64,000 nt of DNA from Bradyrhizobium forestalis (GCF_002795245.1 NZ_PGVG01000009.1:144501-208500); one strand, 5' to 3'; positions 23,790-35,103 are shown, numbered from the stretch's first letter. The notes: generated by a model from the letters alone, not told the origin. Numbers and translations: made by a program.

Positions 23790-24625
23790 AACAGTTCTGG
23801 AAATCGATGTTGAAGAGCCCGAGCGGCGTCATCGGGCTCGTCATCCTCCTGCTTGCGATCTCGGTCGCGGTGTTTGGGCCGATGCTGTTCCCGAACTCGC
23901 CCTGGCGCATGGTGCAGCGGCCGTTCCTGCCGCCCTTCACGCTCGGGGCGGTGCCGCTCGGCACCGATGCGCTCGGCCGCGACGTGTTCGCCGGCATGAT
24001 CTTCGGCGCACGGGTGTCGCTGCTGGTCGGCCTCGTCTCCACCCTGGTCGCACTGGTCGTCGGCGTGCCGATCGGCGCCATGGCGGGTTATTTCGGCGGC
24101 AAGGTCGACGACGCCCTGATGCGCTTCACCGAGTTCTTCCAGACCATTCCGAGCTTCGCGCTGGCGATCGTGCTGGTCGCGATCCTGCAGCCCTCGATCT
24201 ATTCGATCGTCGCCTCGATCGCGGTGGTGAGCTGGCCTCCGGTCGCCCGCCTCGTGCGCGGCGAGGTGCTGTCGCTGCGCACGCGCGAATATGTCCAGGC
24301 CGCCGTGGTCACCGGCCAGAGCAACACTTGGATCATCCTGCGCGAGATCCTGCCGAACGCGCTCTCGCCCGTGATCGTGCTGGCTTCGCTGATGGTGGCG
24401 ACCTCGATCCTCCTGGAATCCTCGCTGTCGTTCCTCGGCCTCGGCGATCCCAATCTGATTTCCTGGGGCTACATGGTCGGCGCCGGCCGCACCGTGATCC
24501 GACAGGCCTGGTGGATCACGGTGTTCCCCGGCGTCGCCATCCTGATCTCGGTGCTCGGCCTCAATTTGATCGGCGAAGGCCTCAACGATGCCCTCAATCC
24601 ACGCCTGTCGCGGGAGGGCCGCTGA
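23786..24625 (+). CDS. ABC transporter permease, DppC/OppC type
   Basis: A 279-residue permease overlapping dppB-like by ATGA. It has the LGTDALGRDVFAGMIFGARVSLLVGL signature and the EAA loop EYVQAAVVTGQSNTWIILREILPNALSPVIV. It also has LESSLSFLGLGDPNLISWGYMVGAGR and the C-terminal DALNPRLSREGR. About six membrane helices. Partner of the preceding permease and of the fused ATPase two bases downstream. Confidence 0.93.
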   Translation: MKQFWKSMLKSPSGVIGLVILLLAISVAVFGPMLFPNSPWRMVQRPFLPPFTLGAVPLGTDALGRDVFAGMIFGARVSLLVGLVSTLVALVVGVPIGAMAGYFGGKVDDALMRFTEFFQTIPSFALAIVLVAILQPSIYSIVASIAVVSWPPVARLVRGEVLSLRTREYVQAAVVTGQSNTWIILREILPNALSPVIVLASLMVATSILLESSLSFLGLGDPNLISWGYMVGAGRTVIRQAWWITVFPGVAILISVLGLNLIGEGLNDALNPRLSREGR

Positions 24626-24627
24626 CG

Positions 24628-26247
<1,620 letters not shown>

Positions 26248-26600
26248 GAGGCTGGTCGGGCCGATTCGCCGGATTGCGAGATGGTTCCAAAAACTTGCAC
26301 GCTGCAACAGGCGAAACATATTCGATCCAGCGGCATTTGCTTCGTGAGAATTTCCTTGCTGACGACGCAAGGACAGCTTGCTCGGCTGCTGAAGCTGCGC
26401 AACTGACATGAGGGGTTGGACGGTCTTGCAACCCAGCGCGTGAGAAACACCGGGACGTTGAGATTGCGCGGCTCGGTCACGCGCTTTTTATCCGGCCGTG
26501 ATCGCCGCGCCGCTTCAAAGCCGAAGCCGGCGCCATAGATGACATTTGAATGATTAACGTCATCTCATGATGACTTAACCAGGTGAGATTCGGAGCCAAC
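26248..26600. other. intergenic region without a supportable gene
   Basis: About 350 bp after the transporter operon. ORFs here only shadow the opposite strand. Before 26601 there is an AT-rich patch with GATGAC/GTCATC-type direct and inverted motifs (about 26538-26576), which may hold the promoter of the next gene pair. Confidence 0.4.
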
Positions 26601-26777
26601 ATGGGCGAAGTCATTCGATTTATCTCAAGATCCGAGCGCGAGCGAACGCGCCTCATTCAGGAGGCACGCGCCATCTACGACAGCATCTTCCCGCCGGCAG
26701 ATCCGGCCGCCGAGGGGCAGGACAAACCCACGATCGGTCGCACGTTCATCGGCCGCGACGGGGGTAACGTATCGTGA
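26601..26777 (+). CDS. small hypothetical protein (58 aa)
   Basis: A 58-residue protein (MGEVIRFISRSERERTRLIQEARAIYDSIFPPADP...). It has a charged helical first half and a Gly/Arg/Asp tail (TIGRTFIGRDGGNVS). The ribosome site CGGAG lies 6 bp before the ATG. Its stop overlaps the GTG start of the next small gene (GTGA), so translation is coupled. Soluble; no family recognised. The in-frame upstream start at 26583 lacks a ribosome site. Confidence 0.65.
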   Translation: MGEVIRFISRSERERTRLIQEARAIYDSIFPPADPAAEGQDKPTIGRTFIGRDGGNVS

Positions 26778-26983
26778 TCAAAATCATCGCCGTGCTTTGC
26801 AGCCTCGCCTCTCCCTCCAATTGTCACGAGCAGATCGTCACCACATCGGACTTTGCGCAAGTCTCGGTGCAGTCCTGCCTGATGGGCGCGCCGCAACTCG
26901 CCGAATGGATGAACCAGCATCCGGCCGAGCGACTGGCGGCATGGCGCTGCGTGATCGGTCAACAGACCGGCCGCGGGATCTAA
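26774..26983 (+). CDS. small exported or secreted hypothetical protein with paired cysteines (69 aa)
   Basis: A 69-residue protein starting at a GTG overlapping the previous stop. It reads MIKIIAVLCSLASPSNCHEQIV, then TTSDFAQVSVQSCLMGAPQLAEWMNQHPAERLAAWRCVIG. Cys at 9, 17, 34 and 59 and the CLMGAP...W...HP....WRC pattern recur in conserved alphaproteobacterial hypothetical proteins. The hydrophobic start could be a short signal sequence. The function is unknown. Confidence 0.65.
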   Translation: MIKIIAVLCSLASPSNCHEQIVTTSDFAQVSVQSCLMGAPQLAEWMNQHPAERLAAWRCVIGQQTGRGI

Positions 26984-27018
26984 GCCCGGGCGTCTGGATT
27001 CGGCGGAGTAAGCCGTTC

Positions 27019-27136
27019 TCGTGCCCCGGACGCAGCGCAGCGCTTCTTCAGCGGTGCGCTGCAGAGCCGGGGCCCATCGCAGCGCCGAGTCTTGCAGCCC
27101 TGGGTCCCGGCTCGCGCTTCGCGCGTCCGGGACACG
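27019..27136. repeat. CTCGTGCCCCGGACG-type repeat, copy A
   Basis: Begins CTCGTGCCCCGGACGCAGCG and ends GCGCGTCCGGGACACG. A reverse-complement copy is at 54284-54409. Internal landmarks shared are GCTGCAGAGCCGGGGCCCA and TGGGTCCCGGCTC. It abuts an AEC-transporter remnant. Confidence 0.75.
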
Positions 27137-27158
27137 CCACTAAGCCTGCTCCTCGCTG

Positions 27159-27323
27159 AACGCGGCCGTAGCGACGGCGAAAACCGTGTATGTCCTCGCG
27201 CACGAGCATAAAGTCGAGGAGAAGCTGGTTGCGGCCACGGTCTCGATCACGACGATGCTGTCGGTCGCGACATTGCTGATTGCGCTCTATCTGCTCTCCG
27301 GATCGGCGAGCGGCATGCGTTGA
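27159..27323 (+). pseudogene. C-terminal remnant of an AEC-family (auxin efflux carrier-type) transporter
   Basis: The frame LNAAVATAKTVYVLAHEHKV, then EEKLVAATVSITTMLSVATLLIALYLL, ends at a TGA. This is the typical last ~45 residues of AEC permeases (PTAKNVYVLA...E..LVA.T...TT.LSV.TL). The rest of the gene is missing and is replaced by the CCGGACG-type repeat immediately upstream. It has no start codon and is not functional. Confidence 0.7.
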
Positions 27324-27358
27324 TCCGGAGAGCGGCATCCACCTCGCCGAAGCGCTCT

Positions 27359-27643
27359 CTATCTCGTGGTGTTGCTCCAGGTGGGGACCGCGTTGGTCAC
27401 GCCGACCGAGGGCCAATTGTACGAGCCGATCGACGGCGCGGTGACGGTGCCGACCGTCTGTCCGGATGACCCGTAGGGCCCCCTTGGCTGCACGGCCGAC
27501 ACGCCGACACCGCCATAGGTCGGCGCCACCACACCGGTGCTGTAATGCCGGCTCGACCGGACCTTCTTTGCTTCAGCCGCGAAAGGCACGGCAAGCAGTC
27601 CGGTCGTGATGAGCGCGGCGATCGCGAGTTTGATGGTTTTCAT
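27359..27643 (-). CDS. small exported hypothetical protein (94 aa)
   Basis: From the ATG at 27643 (AAAGGATC upstream) the product is 94 residues: a signal peptide MKTIKLAIAALITTGLLAVPFAAEA and then a low-complexity Gly/Ser/Thr/Val/Pro-rich mature region (YGGVGVSAVQPRGPYGSSGQTVGTVTAPS...) ending SNTTR. No cysteines. It is likely a disordered periplasmic or surface protein. An upstream in-frame start at 27694 would bury the signal. Function unknown. Confidence 0.65.
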   Translation of the reverse strand: MKTIKLAIAALITTGLLAVPFAAEAKKVRSSRHYSTGVVAPTYGGVGVSAVQPRGPYGSSGQTVGTVTAPSIGSYNWPSVGVTNAVPTWSNTTR

Positions 27644-27835
27644 GGCTGATCCTTTCGCCCGGAGCGCGCCCCGACATGCCAACTGTTCACTCATCGGGAA
27701 ATTTCCATGGGTCTCCGTTCATAACTCCGTGCGCGGGCGAAGGTGCCGGAGCGCGGGCACGCACCCGCCGCCTTCGGATGGACCCGAATCAGCGCTAGTG
27801 CATTGCGTTCAGTGACTTCCCTGGACGCAAGCAGC

Positions 27836-28156
27836 ATGACCGGCGCCGAACTGAAGCAGCTTCGCAACGACCTCTCCGATGCTCTCGAGCGCAAGCTCAG
27901 CGCGGCCGACATGGCCAAGCTTTGCGGATTGCCGGAGAGAGGCGGCGCCGACACCATCCGGCGCTGGGAGGTCAGCGGCCCGACGCCGGAGGCGACCAAG
28001 ATACTGCGCGTGCTCGCGATGGCGAGCGAGCGCTATCCGATCCTGGAGAAGTTCGACATCTTCGATCGTCATGACGTGCGCGAGGAAGACCGGCCCGCCA
28101 AGCGCGCAGCGTTCCGCGCGCAGATGCGCGATGAGGTGCTGCGACGTCTTGGTTAA
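27836..28156 (+). CDS. small helix-turn-helix protein
   Basis: A 106-residue protein from the ATG at 27836. The first 60 residues carry an XRE-like helix-turn-helix: LKQLRNDLSDALERKLSAADMAKLCGLPERGGADTIRRWEVSGPTPEATKIL. The DTIRRWE..GP.P recognition pattern resembles small antitoxin or phage-type DNA-binding proteins. The charged helical remainder ends AFRAQMRDEVLRRLG. No toxin partner is adjacent. Probably a DNA-binding regulator; the target is unknown. Confidence 0.75.
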   Translation: MTGAELKQLRNDLSDALERKLSAADMAKLCGLPERGGADTIRRWEVSGPTPEATKILRVLAMASERYPILEKFDIFDRHDVREEDRPAKRAAFRAQMRDEVLRRLG

Positions 28157-28381
28157 CAAGAGGCGCGCGCAAGTTACCGGCGATGCGCGAAGTTAAGCCT
28201 TCCTTCACCACTTCTTAAGCCGCCATTAAGCACGAAAATCATTTACCCCCCAACAAGTTAGGTTGGCCGTCGCTGTGCCACGCATGTGACAGCATTTTCG
28301 TCAAAAGCGAGCTATCTGCAAAACCAACGACGGCGCGCAAGGCGCGCCTGCCGGGGACCTTACGTGTTGGAGTTCAAGACG

Positions 28382-29107
28382 ATGAAGAAGATTCTGTTTG
28401 CGACCGTTGCGCTGCTCGTGGTGGGCGCCGCTGCACCGGCGATCGGTGCCGATCTCGGCAACCGCAACTATTACAAGGCGCCCGCGCCGGCCTACGCCGC
28501 GCCGATCTACAACTGGACCGGCTTCTACATCGGTGCCCATCTCGGCGGCGCATTCTCCAGCGACAACAATTTCAACGGCCTCTCCACCGGCAACAACGGC
28601 AATGGCCGCTTCCTCGGCGGCGTGCAGGTCGGCGCGGACTGGCAGCTCAACCCGAACTTCGTGGTCGGCGTCGAGGGCCAGTATTCCTGGCTCTCCGGCA
28701 GCGTCGGCGCAGTGTTCCCGGGCGGCATCGCCTATACCAACGACCAGCGCGGCCTCGGCTCGATCACTGGCCGCGTCGGCTACACCTGGGGTCCCGGCCT
28801 GCTTTATGTGAAGGGCGGCTACGCCTATTCGGACAACAACGAGAAGGTGACTGTCGGCGGCGTGCCGACCGGCTTCATCATCGATGGCGATCACCGCAAC
28901 GGCTACACCGTCGGCGCCGGCCTGGAATACATGTTTGCCCCGAACTGGTCGGCCAAGGCCGAGTATCAGTATTACAATTTCGGCGACGCGCACTTCACCG
29001 CGGGCCCGCTGGCCGGCACCGGCAACTTCACCACGGACGACCACACCTTCAAGGCGGGCGTCAACTACCGCTTCAACTGGGCCAGCCCGGCTGTGGCGCG
29101 CTACTGA
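28382..29107 (+). CDS. Omp25/31-like outer-membrane beta-barrel protein
   Basis: A 241-residue protein with signal peptide [23 protein letters not shown]. The mature start is [36 protein letters not shown], the hallmark of the rhizobial Omp31/Omp25 8-stranded barrel family. Alternating strands follow ([88 protein letters not shown]) and a C-terminal aromatic. It is an abundant surface protein type. It is followed by a strong terminator. Confidence 0.92.
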   Translation: MKKILFATVALLVVGAAAPAIGADLGNRNYYKAPAPAYAAPIYNWTGFYIGAHLGGAFSSDNNFNGLSTGNNGNGRFLGGVQVGADWQLNPNFVVGVEGQYSWLSGSVGAVFPGGIAYTNDQRGLGSITGRVGYTWGPGLLYVKGGYAYSDNNEKVTVGGVPTGFIIDGDHRNGYTVGAGLEYMFAPNWSAKAEYQYYNFGDAHFTAGPLAGTGNFTTDDHTFKAGVNYRFNWASPAVARY

Positions 29108-29133
29108 TCGGTTATCAAAACCTTATCAAGCAG

Positions 29134-29168
29134 AAGGGCCGGCCTCGTTGCCGGCCCTTTCTTTTTTC
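29134..29168 (+). terminator. strong intrinsic terminator of the Omp gene
   Basis: AAGGGCCGGC-CTCGTT-GCCGGCCCTT stem followed by TCTTTTTTC, 27 bp after the porin stop. Confidence 0.85.
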
Positions 29169-29267
29169 GTCCTGCGGAACATGCGCAAGCAATTGCGCAA
29201 ATTGCGATTTTTTAACCGGTGCTGCCGATACTGCCGCCACAAACAGAAGAACATTGGGGGAATTTCA

Positions 29268-31424
29268 ATGGCGATCCGTCTGGGCCTTGGCCGCGTCCTT
29301 GGCCGTTTCCGTCCTCGTTTCAAAATGCCGAAATGGGGCGTGCGCGGCAGCCTGTTTGCGGCCTTCGCGGTGATCGCGGGCATGGGTCTCGTGATCGCGG
29401 CCGGCGCCGGCCTGGCGCTGCAGAATCTCGGCGGACGCATGACCGAACTGAGCGGACGGGACATTCCGCGCCTGTCCGCCAGCCTGCAATTGTCGGCACT
29501 GAGTGCGAGCCTTGCGGCGCAGGGACCAGCCCTGCTTGCGGCGCAAAGCGAGGACGCCCTCAATGAACGCACCAAGAAGCTCAGGGAATTGCAGGAGCAG
29601 ACGCAGCAGAAGCTCAACGAGATCATCGAGCTCGGCGGCGACAAGAGCGTCGTCTCCGGGCTGAGCGACACGATGAAGAGCATCAACGAGGCGGCTCAGA
29701 GTCTGGCGAAGGCCGCCCGCGAACGGCTCGACATCGCCGCCCTCCATGAGAAGCAATATGATGCGCTTCGCAACGCGCAGGGCGCGTTCGTCGGCGCAGC
29801 GAGCCCGGCGATGCTGGACGCGCAGACCCGGGTCAACGCCATTCTCGGTTCAGCCGACCTGTCCGCCGCGGATGCAACCGACGCCGCGCAGACCGTCGGT
29901 CAGCTCGGCAACGTCGTCGCCAGCGGCAATCTCGCCGCCGCCGACATGAGCGCGGCGCTTTCGGCGAGCACCAGCGACAAGCTCGACGACATCCAGAAGG
30001 AATTCAAGACGGCACAGGGCCGCCTGCGCTCGAACCTCGATCTGTTGCCTGACAACCAGGGCAACAAGATGTTGCGCGACACGGCGGAAAAGCTGCTCGC
30101 GCTCGGCACCGGCAAGACCGGCGTGTTCAATCTGCGCGAGAAGGAGCTCGACTCCATCGACTATGGTCAGACCATCCTTGACGAGACCCGCAAGCTCAAC
30201 GTCGGCCTCGGTATCAGCGTGCAGCAGCTCGTCGATGGCGTGCAGAAGGAGACCAACGCCTCGACCTTCCAGGCGCGGCAGGAGACTTCGCTCGCCACAA
30301 CAGTCATGCTGGCGCTGGGCGCGTTGATGCTGGTCGGCTCGGCGCTGTTCGTCTGGCTCTATGTCGGCCGCAACATCCTGCGCCGGATCGGCTCCTTGCA
30401 TCAGTCGATGCAGCTGTTGGCGAACGGCGATCTCGAAACCGAGATCTACCGCTCGAAGAACCACAATGACGAGATCTCGGTGATGGCGAACACGCTGCAA
30501 GTGTTCCGGGAAAGCATGATCGAGACCCGTGCGCTGACGAACGAGCAGGACAAGGACCGTATCGCCAAGGCCGAGCGTGCCGCGCGCATGGAAGCGAAGA
30601 TCGCCGAATTCGAAAGCACGGTGCGCTCCGCGCTCGACAATCTGGCGCAGTCGGCCAATTCGATGCAATCGACCGCGCAGAGCATGTCGAACACCGCCGA
30701 CCAGTCCAACGCGCTGGTGAACGCGGTCGCCTCCGCCGCGGAGGAAACGTCGGTCAACGTGCAGACCGTGTCGGCCGGCACCGAGCAGCTGTCCTCCTCG
30801 ATCCAGGAGATCAGCCGCCAGGTCGTGACCTCCGCCGAGATCGCCAAGAAGGCCGTCGATGAAGCGGGATCGACCGACGCCACCGTGCAGAGCCTCGCCG
30901 ACAGCGCGAGCCGCATCAGCGTCGTCGTCGACCTGATCCAGACCATCGCCTCGCAGACCAATCTGCTCGCGCTCAACGCCACCATCGAGGCGGCGCGCGC
31001 AGGCGAGGCCGGCCGCGGCTTCGCGGTGGTCGCCTCCGAGGTGAAGAGCCTGGCGAGCCAGACCGCCAGGGCGACGGAAGAGATCCGTACCCAGATTGCC
31101 GGCATGCAGGAGATCACGACCTCTGCGGTCGGCGCCATCCAGGGCATCGGCCGGATCATCGGCGAGATCGACGACGTCACCACGACGATCGCAGCCGCGG
31201 TCGAGGAGCAGGGCGCTGCGACGCGCGAGATCGCCCGCAACATCCAGCATGCCGCCGGCGGCACCAGCGAGGTCTCCAGCAACATCGTCGGCGTCTCCAC
31301 CGCGTCCGCCGAAGCCGGCGCCGCGGCCACCGAAGTGCTGAGCGCCTCGGACGCGCTGCGGCGCGAGGCCGATATGCTGCGCGGGGAGATCGACGCGTTC
31401 CTCAACGACATGCGGGCGGCGTAA
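29268..31424 (+). CDS. methyl-accepting chemotaxis protein
   Basis: A 718-residue chemoreceptor from the ATG at 29268 (GGGGGAA upstream). Membrane helix 1 is at about residues 28-52. A long helical periplasmic sensor runs to about 345, followed by membrane helix 2 ([23 protein letters not shown]). HAMP follows ([26 protein letters not shown]) and then the signalling domain, with hairpin tip [20 protein letters not shown] and [15 protein letters not shown]. The periplasmic part is one extended helical bundle rich in Ala/Gln/Leu with no dCache-like pattern. The ligand is unknown. No che genes nearby. Confidence 0.93.
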   Translation: MAIRLGLGRVLGRFRPRFKMPKWGVRGSLFAAFAVIAGMGLVIAAGAGLALQNLGGRMTELSGRDIPRLSASLQLSALSASLAAQGPALLAAQSEDALNERTKKLRELQEQTQQKLNEIIELGGDKSVVSGLSDTMKSINEAAQSLAKAARERLDIAALHEKQYDALRNAQGAFVGAASPAMLDAQTRVNAILGSADLSAADATDAAQTVGQLGNVVASGNLAAADMSAALSASTSDKLDDIQKEFKTAQGRLRSNLDLLPDNQGNKMLRDTAEKLLALGTGKTGVFNLREKELDSIDYGQTILDETRKLNVGLGISVQQLVDGVQKETNASTFQARQETSLATTVMLALGALMLVGSALFVWLYVGRNILRRIGSLHQSMQLLANGDLETEIYRSKNHNDEISVMANTLQVFRESMIETRALTNEQDKDRIAKAERAARMEAKIAEFESTVRSALDNLAQSANSMQSTAQSMSNTADQSNALVNAVASAAEETSVNVQTVSAGTEQLSSSIQEISRQVVTSAEIAKKAVDEAGSTDATVQSLADSASRISVVVDLIQTIASQTNLLALNATIEAARAGEAGRGFAVVASEVKSLASQTARATEEIRTQIAGMQEITTSAVGAIQGIGRIIGEIDDVTTTIAAAVEEQGAATREIARNIQHAAGGTSEVSSNIVGVSTASAEAGAAATEVLSASDALRREADMLRGEIDAFLNDMRAA

Positions 31425-31556
31425 GATGCTGAACCAGTAGCCCGGATGGAGCGTAATCCGGGCTGCGGAAAACCGCCCGGTATGCCGGCCATGCGGAGAC
31501 CCCGGCTCGGCCTTTTTCGGCTGGCGCCCCGCTCGCGCTGGGTTTAAGCGGTTAGC

Positions 31557-32618
31557 ATGAGCTCAAAAACCGATACCGCACAGTCCTCGGCCGAGGCCCT
31601 GCGCTACCCCTGGGAACAGCACCCCGGCCCCGAACAGGTCGTCGAGGTGCGGCCCGGCGTGTTGTGGGCACGGTTGAAGCTGCCGTTCCGCCTCAACCAC
31701 GTGAACATCTATCTGCTCGCCGAAGGCGACGGCTATGCCATGATCGATGCCGGCTTCGGCAACGAGGAGACGATCGAGGCCTGGACCAAGCTGTTCGATG
31801 GACCGCTGAAGGGCGTCAACATCACGCGCCTGATCGTCACCCACTCCCACCCCGACCATGTCGGTCTCGCCGGGTGGATCGTCGAGCGTTTCAGCTGCCC
31901 GCTGGTGATGTCGCAGGTCGAATATCTACAATCGGTCTATCACCAGAACCGCGGCACCGAGGAGCGGCGTGAGGCGCAGCGGCTGTTCTTCCGCCGCCAT
32001 GGCATGGACGAGTCGCTCACTGAAAAGCTGCTCGGCCGCGGTCAGGACTATCTCAAGCGCGTCTCGGTGCTGCCGCCGTCCTACCGCCGCATCTCGCATG
32101 GCGACGACGTCGTGATCGGCACGCGCCGCTTCAAGGTAATCACCGGCGGCGGCCACGCGCTCGACCAGGTGATGCTGTATTGCGCCGACGACAAGCTGTT
32201 CCTCTCCGCCGACCAGGTGCTGAGCAAGATCTCGCCGAATGTCAGCGTCTGGGCGGTCGAGCCCGACCAGAACTCGCTCGGCGAATATCTCGCCTCGCTC
32301 GCCAGCCTCACCACGACGCTTCCCTACGACGTGCTGGTGCTGCCCGGCCACGGCGTGCCGTTCTACGGATTGAAGACCCGCATCAAGCAGCTCGCCGACC
32401 ACCACGAGGAGCGCTGCCGCCTGATCGCGGAAGCCTGCCGCGAGGTGCCGCAAACCTCCCGCGCCTTGGTGCCTGTCGTGTTCAACAAGCACGTCCTGGA
32501 CGAGCACCAGATGGGTTTTGCCGCCGGCGAGCTGGTCGCCCACGTCAACTACATGATCGTCGAGGGCCGGCTGACGGCCGAGATGCAAGACGGCGTGCTG
32601 CAGTTTCGGACGACGTGA
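31557..32618 (+). CDS. MBL-fold metallo-hydrolase
   Basis: A 353-residue metallo-beta-lactamase-fold protein. The HxHxDH metal motif appears as THSHPDHVGLAGW at about residue 98. Upstream is FRLNHVNIYLLAEGDGYAMIDAGFG, the beta-hairpin Asp region. Downstream are GGGHALDQVMLYCADDKLFLSADQVL (second His/Asp) and VLPGHGVPFYG (last His). A C-terminal helical extension of about 80 residues is present, as in glyoxalase-II-like/MBL proteins linked to the hydroxyacylglutathione-hydrolase group. The substrate is not predictable. Confidence 0.9.
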   Translation: MSSKTDTAQSSAEALRYPWEQHPGPEQVVEVRPGVLWARLKLPFRLNHVNIYLLAEGDGYAMIDAGFGNEETIEAWTKLFDGPLKGVNITRLIVTHSHPDHVGLAGWIVERFSCPLVMSQVEYLQSVYHQNRGTEERREAQRLFFRRHGMDESLTEKLLGRGQDYLKRVSVLPPSYRRISHGDDVVIGTRRFKVITGGGHALDQVMLYCADDKLFLSADQVLSKISPNVSVWAVEPDQNSLGEYLASLASLTTTLPYDVLVLPGHGVPFYGLKTRIKQLADHHEERCRLIAEACREVPQTSRALVPVVFNKHVLDEHQMGFAAGELVAHVNYMIVEGRLTAEMQDGVLQFRTT

Positions 32619-32629
32619 GCGGCTCTTCG

Positions 32630-32653
32630 CCTCTCCCCGCGTACGGGGAGAGG
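32630..32653. repeat. short palindrome CCTCTCCCCG-CGTA-CGGGGAGAGG
   Basis: Perfect 10-bp stem 11 bp after the MBL stop. It is one unit of the CTCTCCCCGCG-type repeats seen at 22345 and 34676. It may also terminate transcription, although no T run follows. Confidence 0.6.
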
Positions 32654-32679
32654 GAGCGCACCGTTGCCGCGGCAGCACC

Positions 32680-33111
32680 TCACTTCATATTCGCGATCGC
32701 GTGCAGCGCCGCGATGTAGCCGAACGGGCCGAGCCCGCAGATCACGCCGGTCGCCACGTACGAGATCTTCGAGTGGCGATGATATTCGTCGCGGGCGTGG
32801 ATGTTGGAGATGTGCACCTCCAGCACCGGGCCCTCGAATGTCTTGATCGCGTCCAGGATCGAGACCGAGGTGAAGGAGAGACCGGCCGGGTTGATGACGA
32901 TGGCATCGGCGTCCTGCCGCGCCGACTGGATCAGATCGACGAGCACGCCCTCATGGTTGGACTGGTGGAAGGCAAGCTTGAGGCCGAGCTTGGCGGCGGC
33001 GTCCTCGCAGCTCGCGTTGACCTCTGCGAGCGTCGTCGTGCCGTAGATGTGCGGCTCGCGGATGCCGAGCATATTGAGGTTGGGGCCGTTGAGGATCATC
33101 ACGCGCTTCAT
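32680..33111 (-). CDS. aroQ: 3-dehydroquinate dehydratase, type II
   Basis: A 143-residue cytosolic enzyme of the shikimate pathway (3-dehydroquinate to 3-dehydroshikimate). The start MKRVMILNGPNLNMLGIREPHIYG carries the flexible Arg/Tyr lid (REP..YG). FHQSNHEGVLVDLIQSA, NPAGLSFTSVSILDAI and the catalytic-His segment EVHISNIHARDEYHRHSKIS are all intact. Family size is about 145. The ATG at 33111 (AAGGAAGC upstream) is preferred over the frame start at 33129. It is divergent from hemA. Confidence 0.95.
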   Translation of the reverse strand: MKRVMILNGPNLNMLGIREPHIYGTTTLAEVNASCEDAAAKLGLKLAFHQSNHEGVLVDLIQSARQDADAIVINPAGLSFTSVSILDAIKTFEGPVLEVHISNIHARDEYHRHSKISYVATGVICGLGPFGYIAALHAIANMK

Positions 33112-33215
33112 CGCGGCTTCCTTTCGCATGGGCTGTCCGACCGAACGCTGCCCCAGCCGGGCAAGGCCATGGCGTCGGCGCGACCAGTTCCGCCATCATG
33201 GACGGAGGCGGGCCA

Positions 33216-33230
33216 TGGACAAAATGTCCA
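33216..33230. promoter_or_regulatory. 15-bp inverted repeat in the aroQ-hemA gap
   Basis: TGGACA-AAA-TGTCCA forms a perfect palindrome in the shared upstream region of aroQ and hemA. Its centre is about 112 bp before the aroQ start, and it may be an operator for either. The regulator is unknown. Confidence 0.45.
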
Positions 33231-33288
33231 CGGCTGCCCCTGCCTTCCCGGCAACCCCGGTCCCGACCGGCAGGTCCGTGTTAGGCGC

Positions 33289-33302
33289 TTGATCCAAATC
33301 AA
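33289..33302 (+). promoter_or_regulatory. FNR/FixK-type anaerobox upstream of hemA
   Basis: TTGATCCAAATCAA, a perfect TTGAT-N4-ATCAA half-site pair centred about 143 bp upstream of the hemA ATG. In Bradyrhizobium, hemA is known to be oxygen-regulated through an FNR-like site in its promoter. Position and sequence agree. Confidence 0.75.
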
Positions 33303-33438
33303 CAATCGCCGCCGGACCGGCGGTTATCAATTGGCACGCTCGCCTTGCCTCTAAGGTGTCCTGGCGCATAGACATTGGAGCTGGAAAAGCTCTAAAAATG
33401 AGCGGCCGTCATGGCCGGGCTCCGTTGCAGGTTTGCCG

Positions 33439-34668
33439 ATGGATTACAATCAGTTCTTCGATTCCGCGCTCGATCGTCTCCACACCGAGCGGCGCTATCG
33501 CGTGTTCGCCGACCTCGAACGCACGGCCGGCCGGTTCCCGCATGCAGTCTGGCACTCGCCCAAGGGCAAGCGCGACGTCGTGATCTGGTGCTCCAACGAC
33601 TATCTCGGCATGGGCCAGCACCCGAAGGTGGTCGGCGCCATGGTCGAGACCGCCACGCGCGTCGGCACCGGCGCCGGCGGCACCCGCAACATCGCCGGCA
33701 CGCACCATCCGCTGGTCCAGCTCGAAGCCGAGCTCGCCGATCTCCACGGCAAGGAAGCCGCACTGCTGTTCACCTCGGGCTATGTCTCGAACCAGACCGG
33801 CATCCCGACCATCGCAAAACTCATTCCGAACTGCCTGATCCTGTCGGACGAGCTCAACCACAATTCGATGATCGAGGGCATCCGCCAGTCCGGCTGCGAG
33901 CGGGTCGTATTCCGCCACAACGATCTTGCGCATCTCGAAGAGCTGTTGAAAGCGGCCGGCCCCAATCGGCCGAAGCTGATCGTCTGCGAGAGCCTCTATT
34001 CCATGGACGGCGATGTCGCGCCGCTCGCCAAGATCTGCGATCTCGCCGAGACGTATGGCGCGATGACCTATGTCGACGAAGTCCATGCCGTCGGCATGTA
34101 CGGTCCGCGCGGCGGCGGCATTGCCGAGCGTGACGGCGTCATGCATCGCATCGACATTCTCGAGGGCACGCTGGCCAAGGCGTTCGGCTGCCTCGGCGGC
34201 TACATCGCCGCCAATGGCCAGATCATCGACGCCGTGCGCTCCTATGCGCCGGGCTTCATCTTCACCACCGCGCTGCCGCCGGCGGTCTGCTCGGCCGCAA
34301 CCGCCGCGATCAGACACCTGAAGACGTCGAGCTGGGAGCGCGAGCGCCACCAGGACCGCGCCGCCCGCGTCAAGGCGATCCTCAATGCCGCCGGCCTGCC
34401 GGTGATGTCGAGCGACACCCATATCGTGCCGCTGTTCGTCGGCGATCCCGAGAAGTGCAAGCAGGCCTCCGATCTCCTGCTCGAAGAGCACGGGATCTAC
34501 ATCCAGCCGATCAACTATCCGACCGTCGCCAAGGGCTCCGAGCGCCTGCGCATCACCCCCTCGCCCTATCACGACGACGGCCTGATCGATCAGCTCGCCG
34601 AAGCGCTGCTGCAAGTGTGGGACCGCCTCGGCCTGCCGCTGCGCGAGAAGTCGCTGGCGGCGGAGTAG
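33439..34668 (+). CDS. hemA: 5-aminolevulinate synthase
   Basis: A 409-residue PLP enzyme that condenses glycine and succinyl-CoA to 5-aminolevulinate, the first step of heme synthesis in alphaproteobacteria. Full-length hallmarks are [80 protein letters not shown], and the PLP lysine in [13 protein letters not shown] (Lys247). Length matches family HemA. Preceded by an anaerobox. The heme supply links it to the cytochrome-oxidase genes later in the window and the Irr-like regulator earlier. Confidence 0.97.
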   Translation: MDYNQFFDSALDRLHTERRYRVFADLERTAGRFPHAVWHSPKGKRDVVIWCSNDYLGMGQHPKVVGAMVETATRVGTGAGGTRNIAGTHHPLVQLEAELADLHGKEAALLFTSGYVSNQTGIPTIAKLIPNCLILSDELNHNSMIEGIRQSGCERVVFRHNDLAHLEELLKAAGPNRPKLIVCESLYSMDGDVAPLAKICDLAETYGAMTYVDEVHAVGMYGPRGGGIAERDGVMHRIDILEGTLAKAFGCLGGYIAANGQIIDAVRSYAPGFIFTTALPPAVCSAATAAIRHLKTSSWERERHQDRAARVKAILNAAGLPVMSSDTHIVPLFVGDPEKCKQASDLLLEEHGIYIQPINYPTVAKGSERLRITPSPYHDDGLIDQLAEALLQVWDRLGLPLREKSLAAE

Positions 34669-34675
34669 GTCTTTC

Positions 34676-34975
34676 TTACCCTCCCCTGGAGGGCAGGGCG
34701 ATCGCATATGGCTTGCACGATGCTGCTGCATCGGCAGTGCGCTCCCTCCCCCGCTTGCGGGGGAGGGTTGGCGAGAGGGGTGTCTCCGCGTTGGGGTTGT
34801 CGAGAATTTGCCGAGCATATCCCAGCGCGGCGAGAGCCCTCACCCGCCGCGCGCGGGACGATGCTTCGCATCGCCCGGGGCGCGTCGGCCTCTCCCGCAA
34901 GCGGGAGAGGCGGAGCAAGCCCGCGGACAGTCCCCGTGAAAGCATATGCGATCGCCCTGCCCTGGAAGGGGAGGT
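34676..34975. repeat. ~290-bp composite repeat, copy B (inverted relative to copy A)
   Basis: The reverse complement aligns along its length with 22345-22632. It includes the near-identical 82-bp block 34880-34961 and the segment GAGAATTTGCCGAGCATATC, which mirrors the copy A CTCGGCAGATTCTC block. It fills most of the hemA-to-sensor-kinase gap; 34976-35103 holds only the kinase leader. Confidence 0.75.
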
Positions 34976-35103
34976 GCTTAACGACGCCTCCAGTTCCCGC
35001 CCCCGCCGGGCATTTCGCTGTCGCCTACACCCGTCCAACGCGCTAGGTTTACAGGGAAAATGAGAGCGGGCGCGGCCAGCGCCCAGGGAGAAGCGCGCTC
35101 GCC

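Noticed and set aside
28884..29267. N-terminal extension of the chemoreceptor frame back to 28884
   Set aside because: It overlaps the porin and its terminator. The ATG at 29268 has a ribosome site and starts a normal chemoreceptor.
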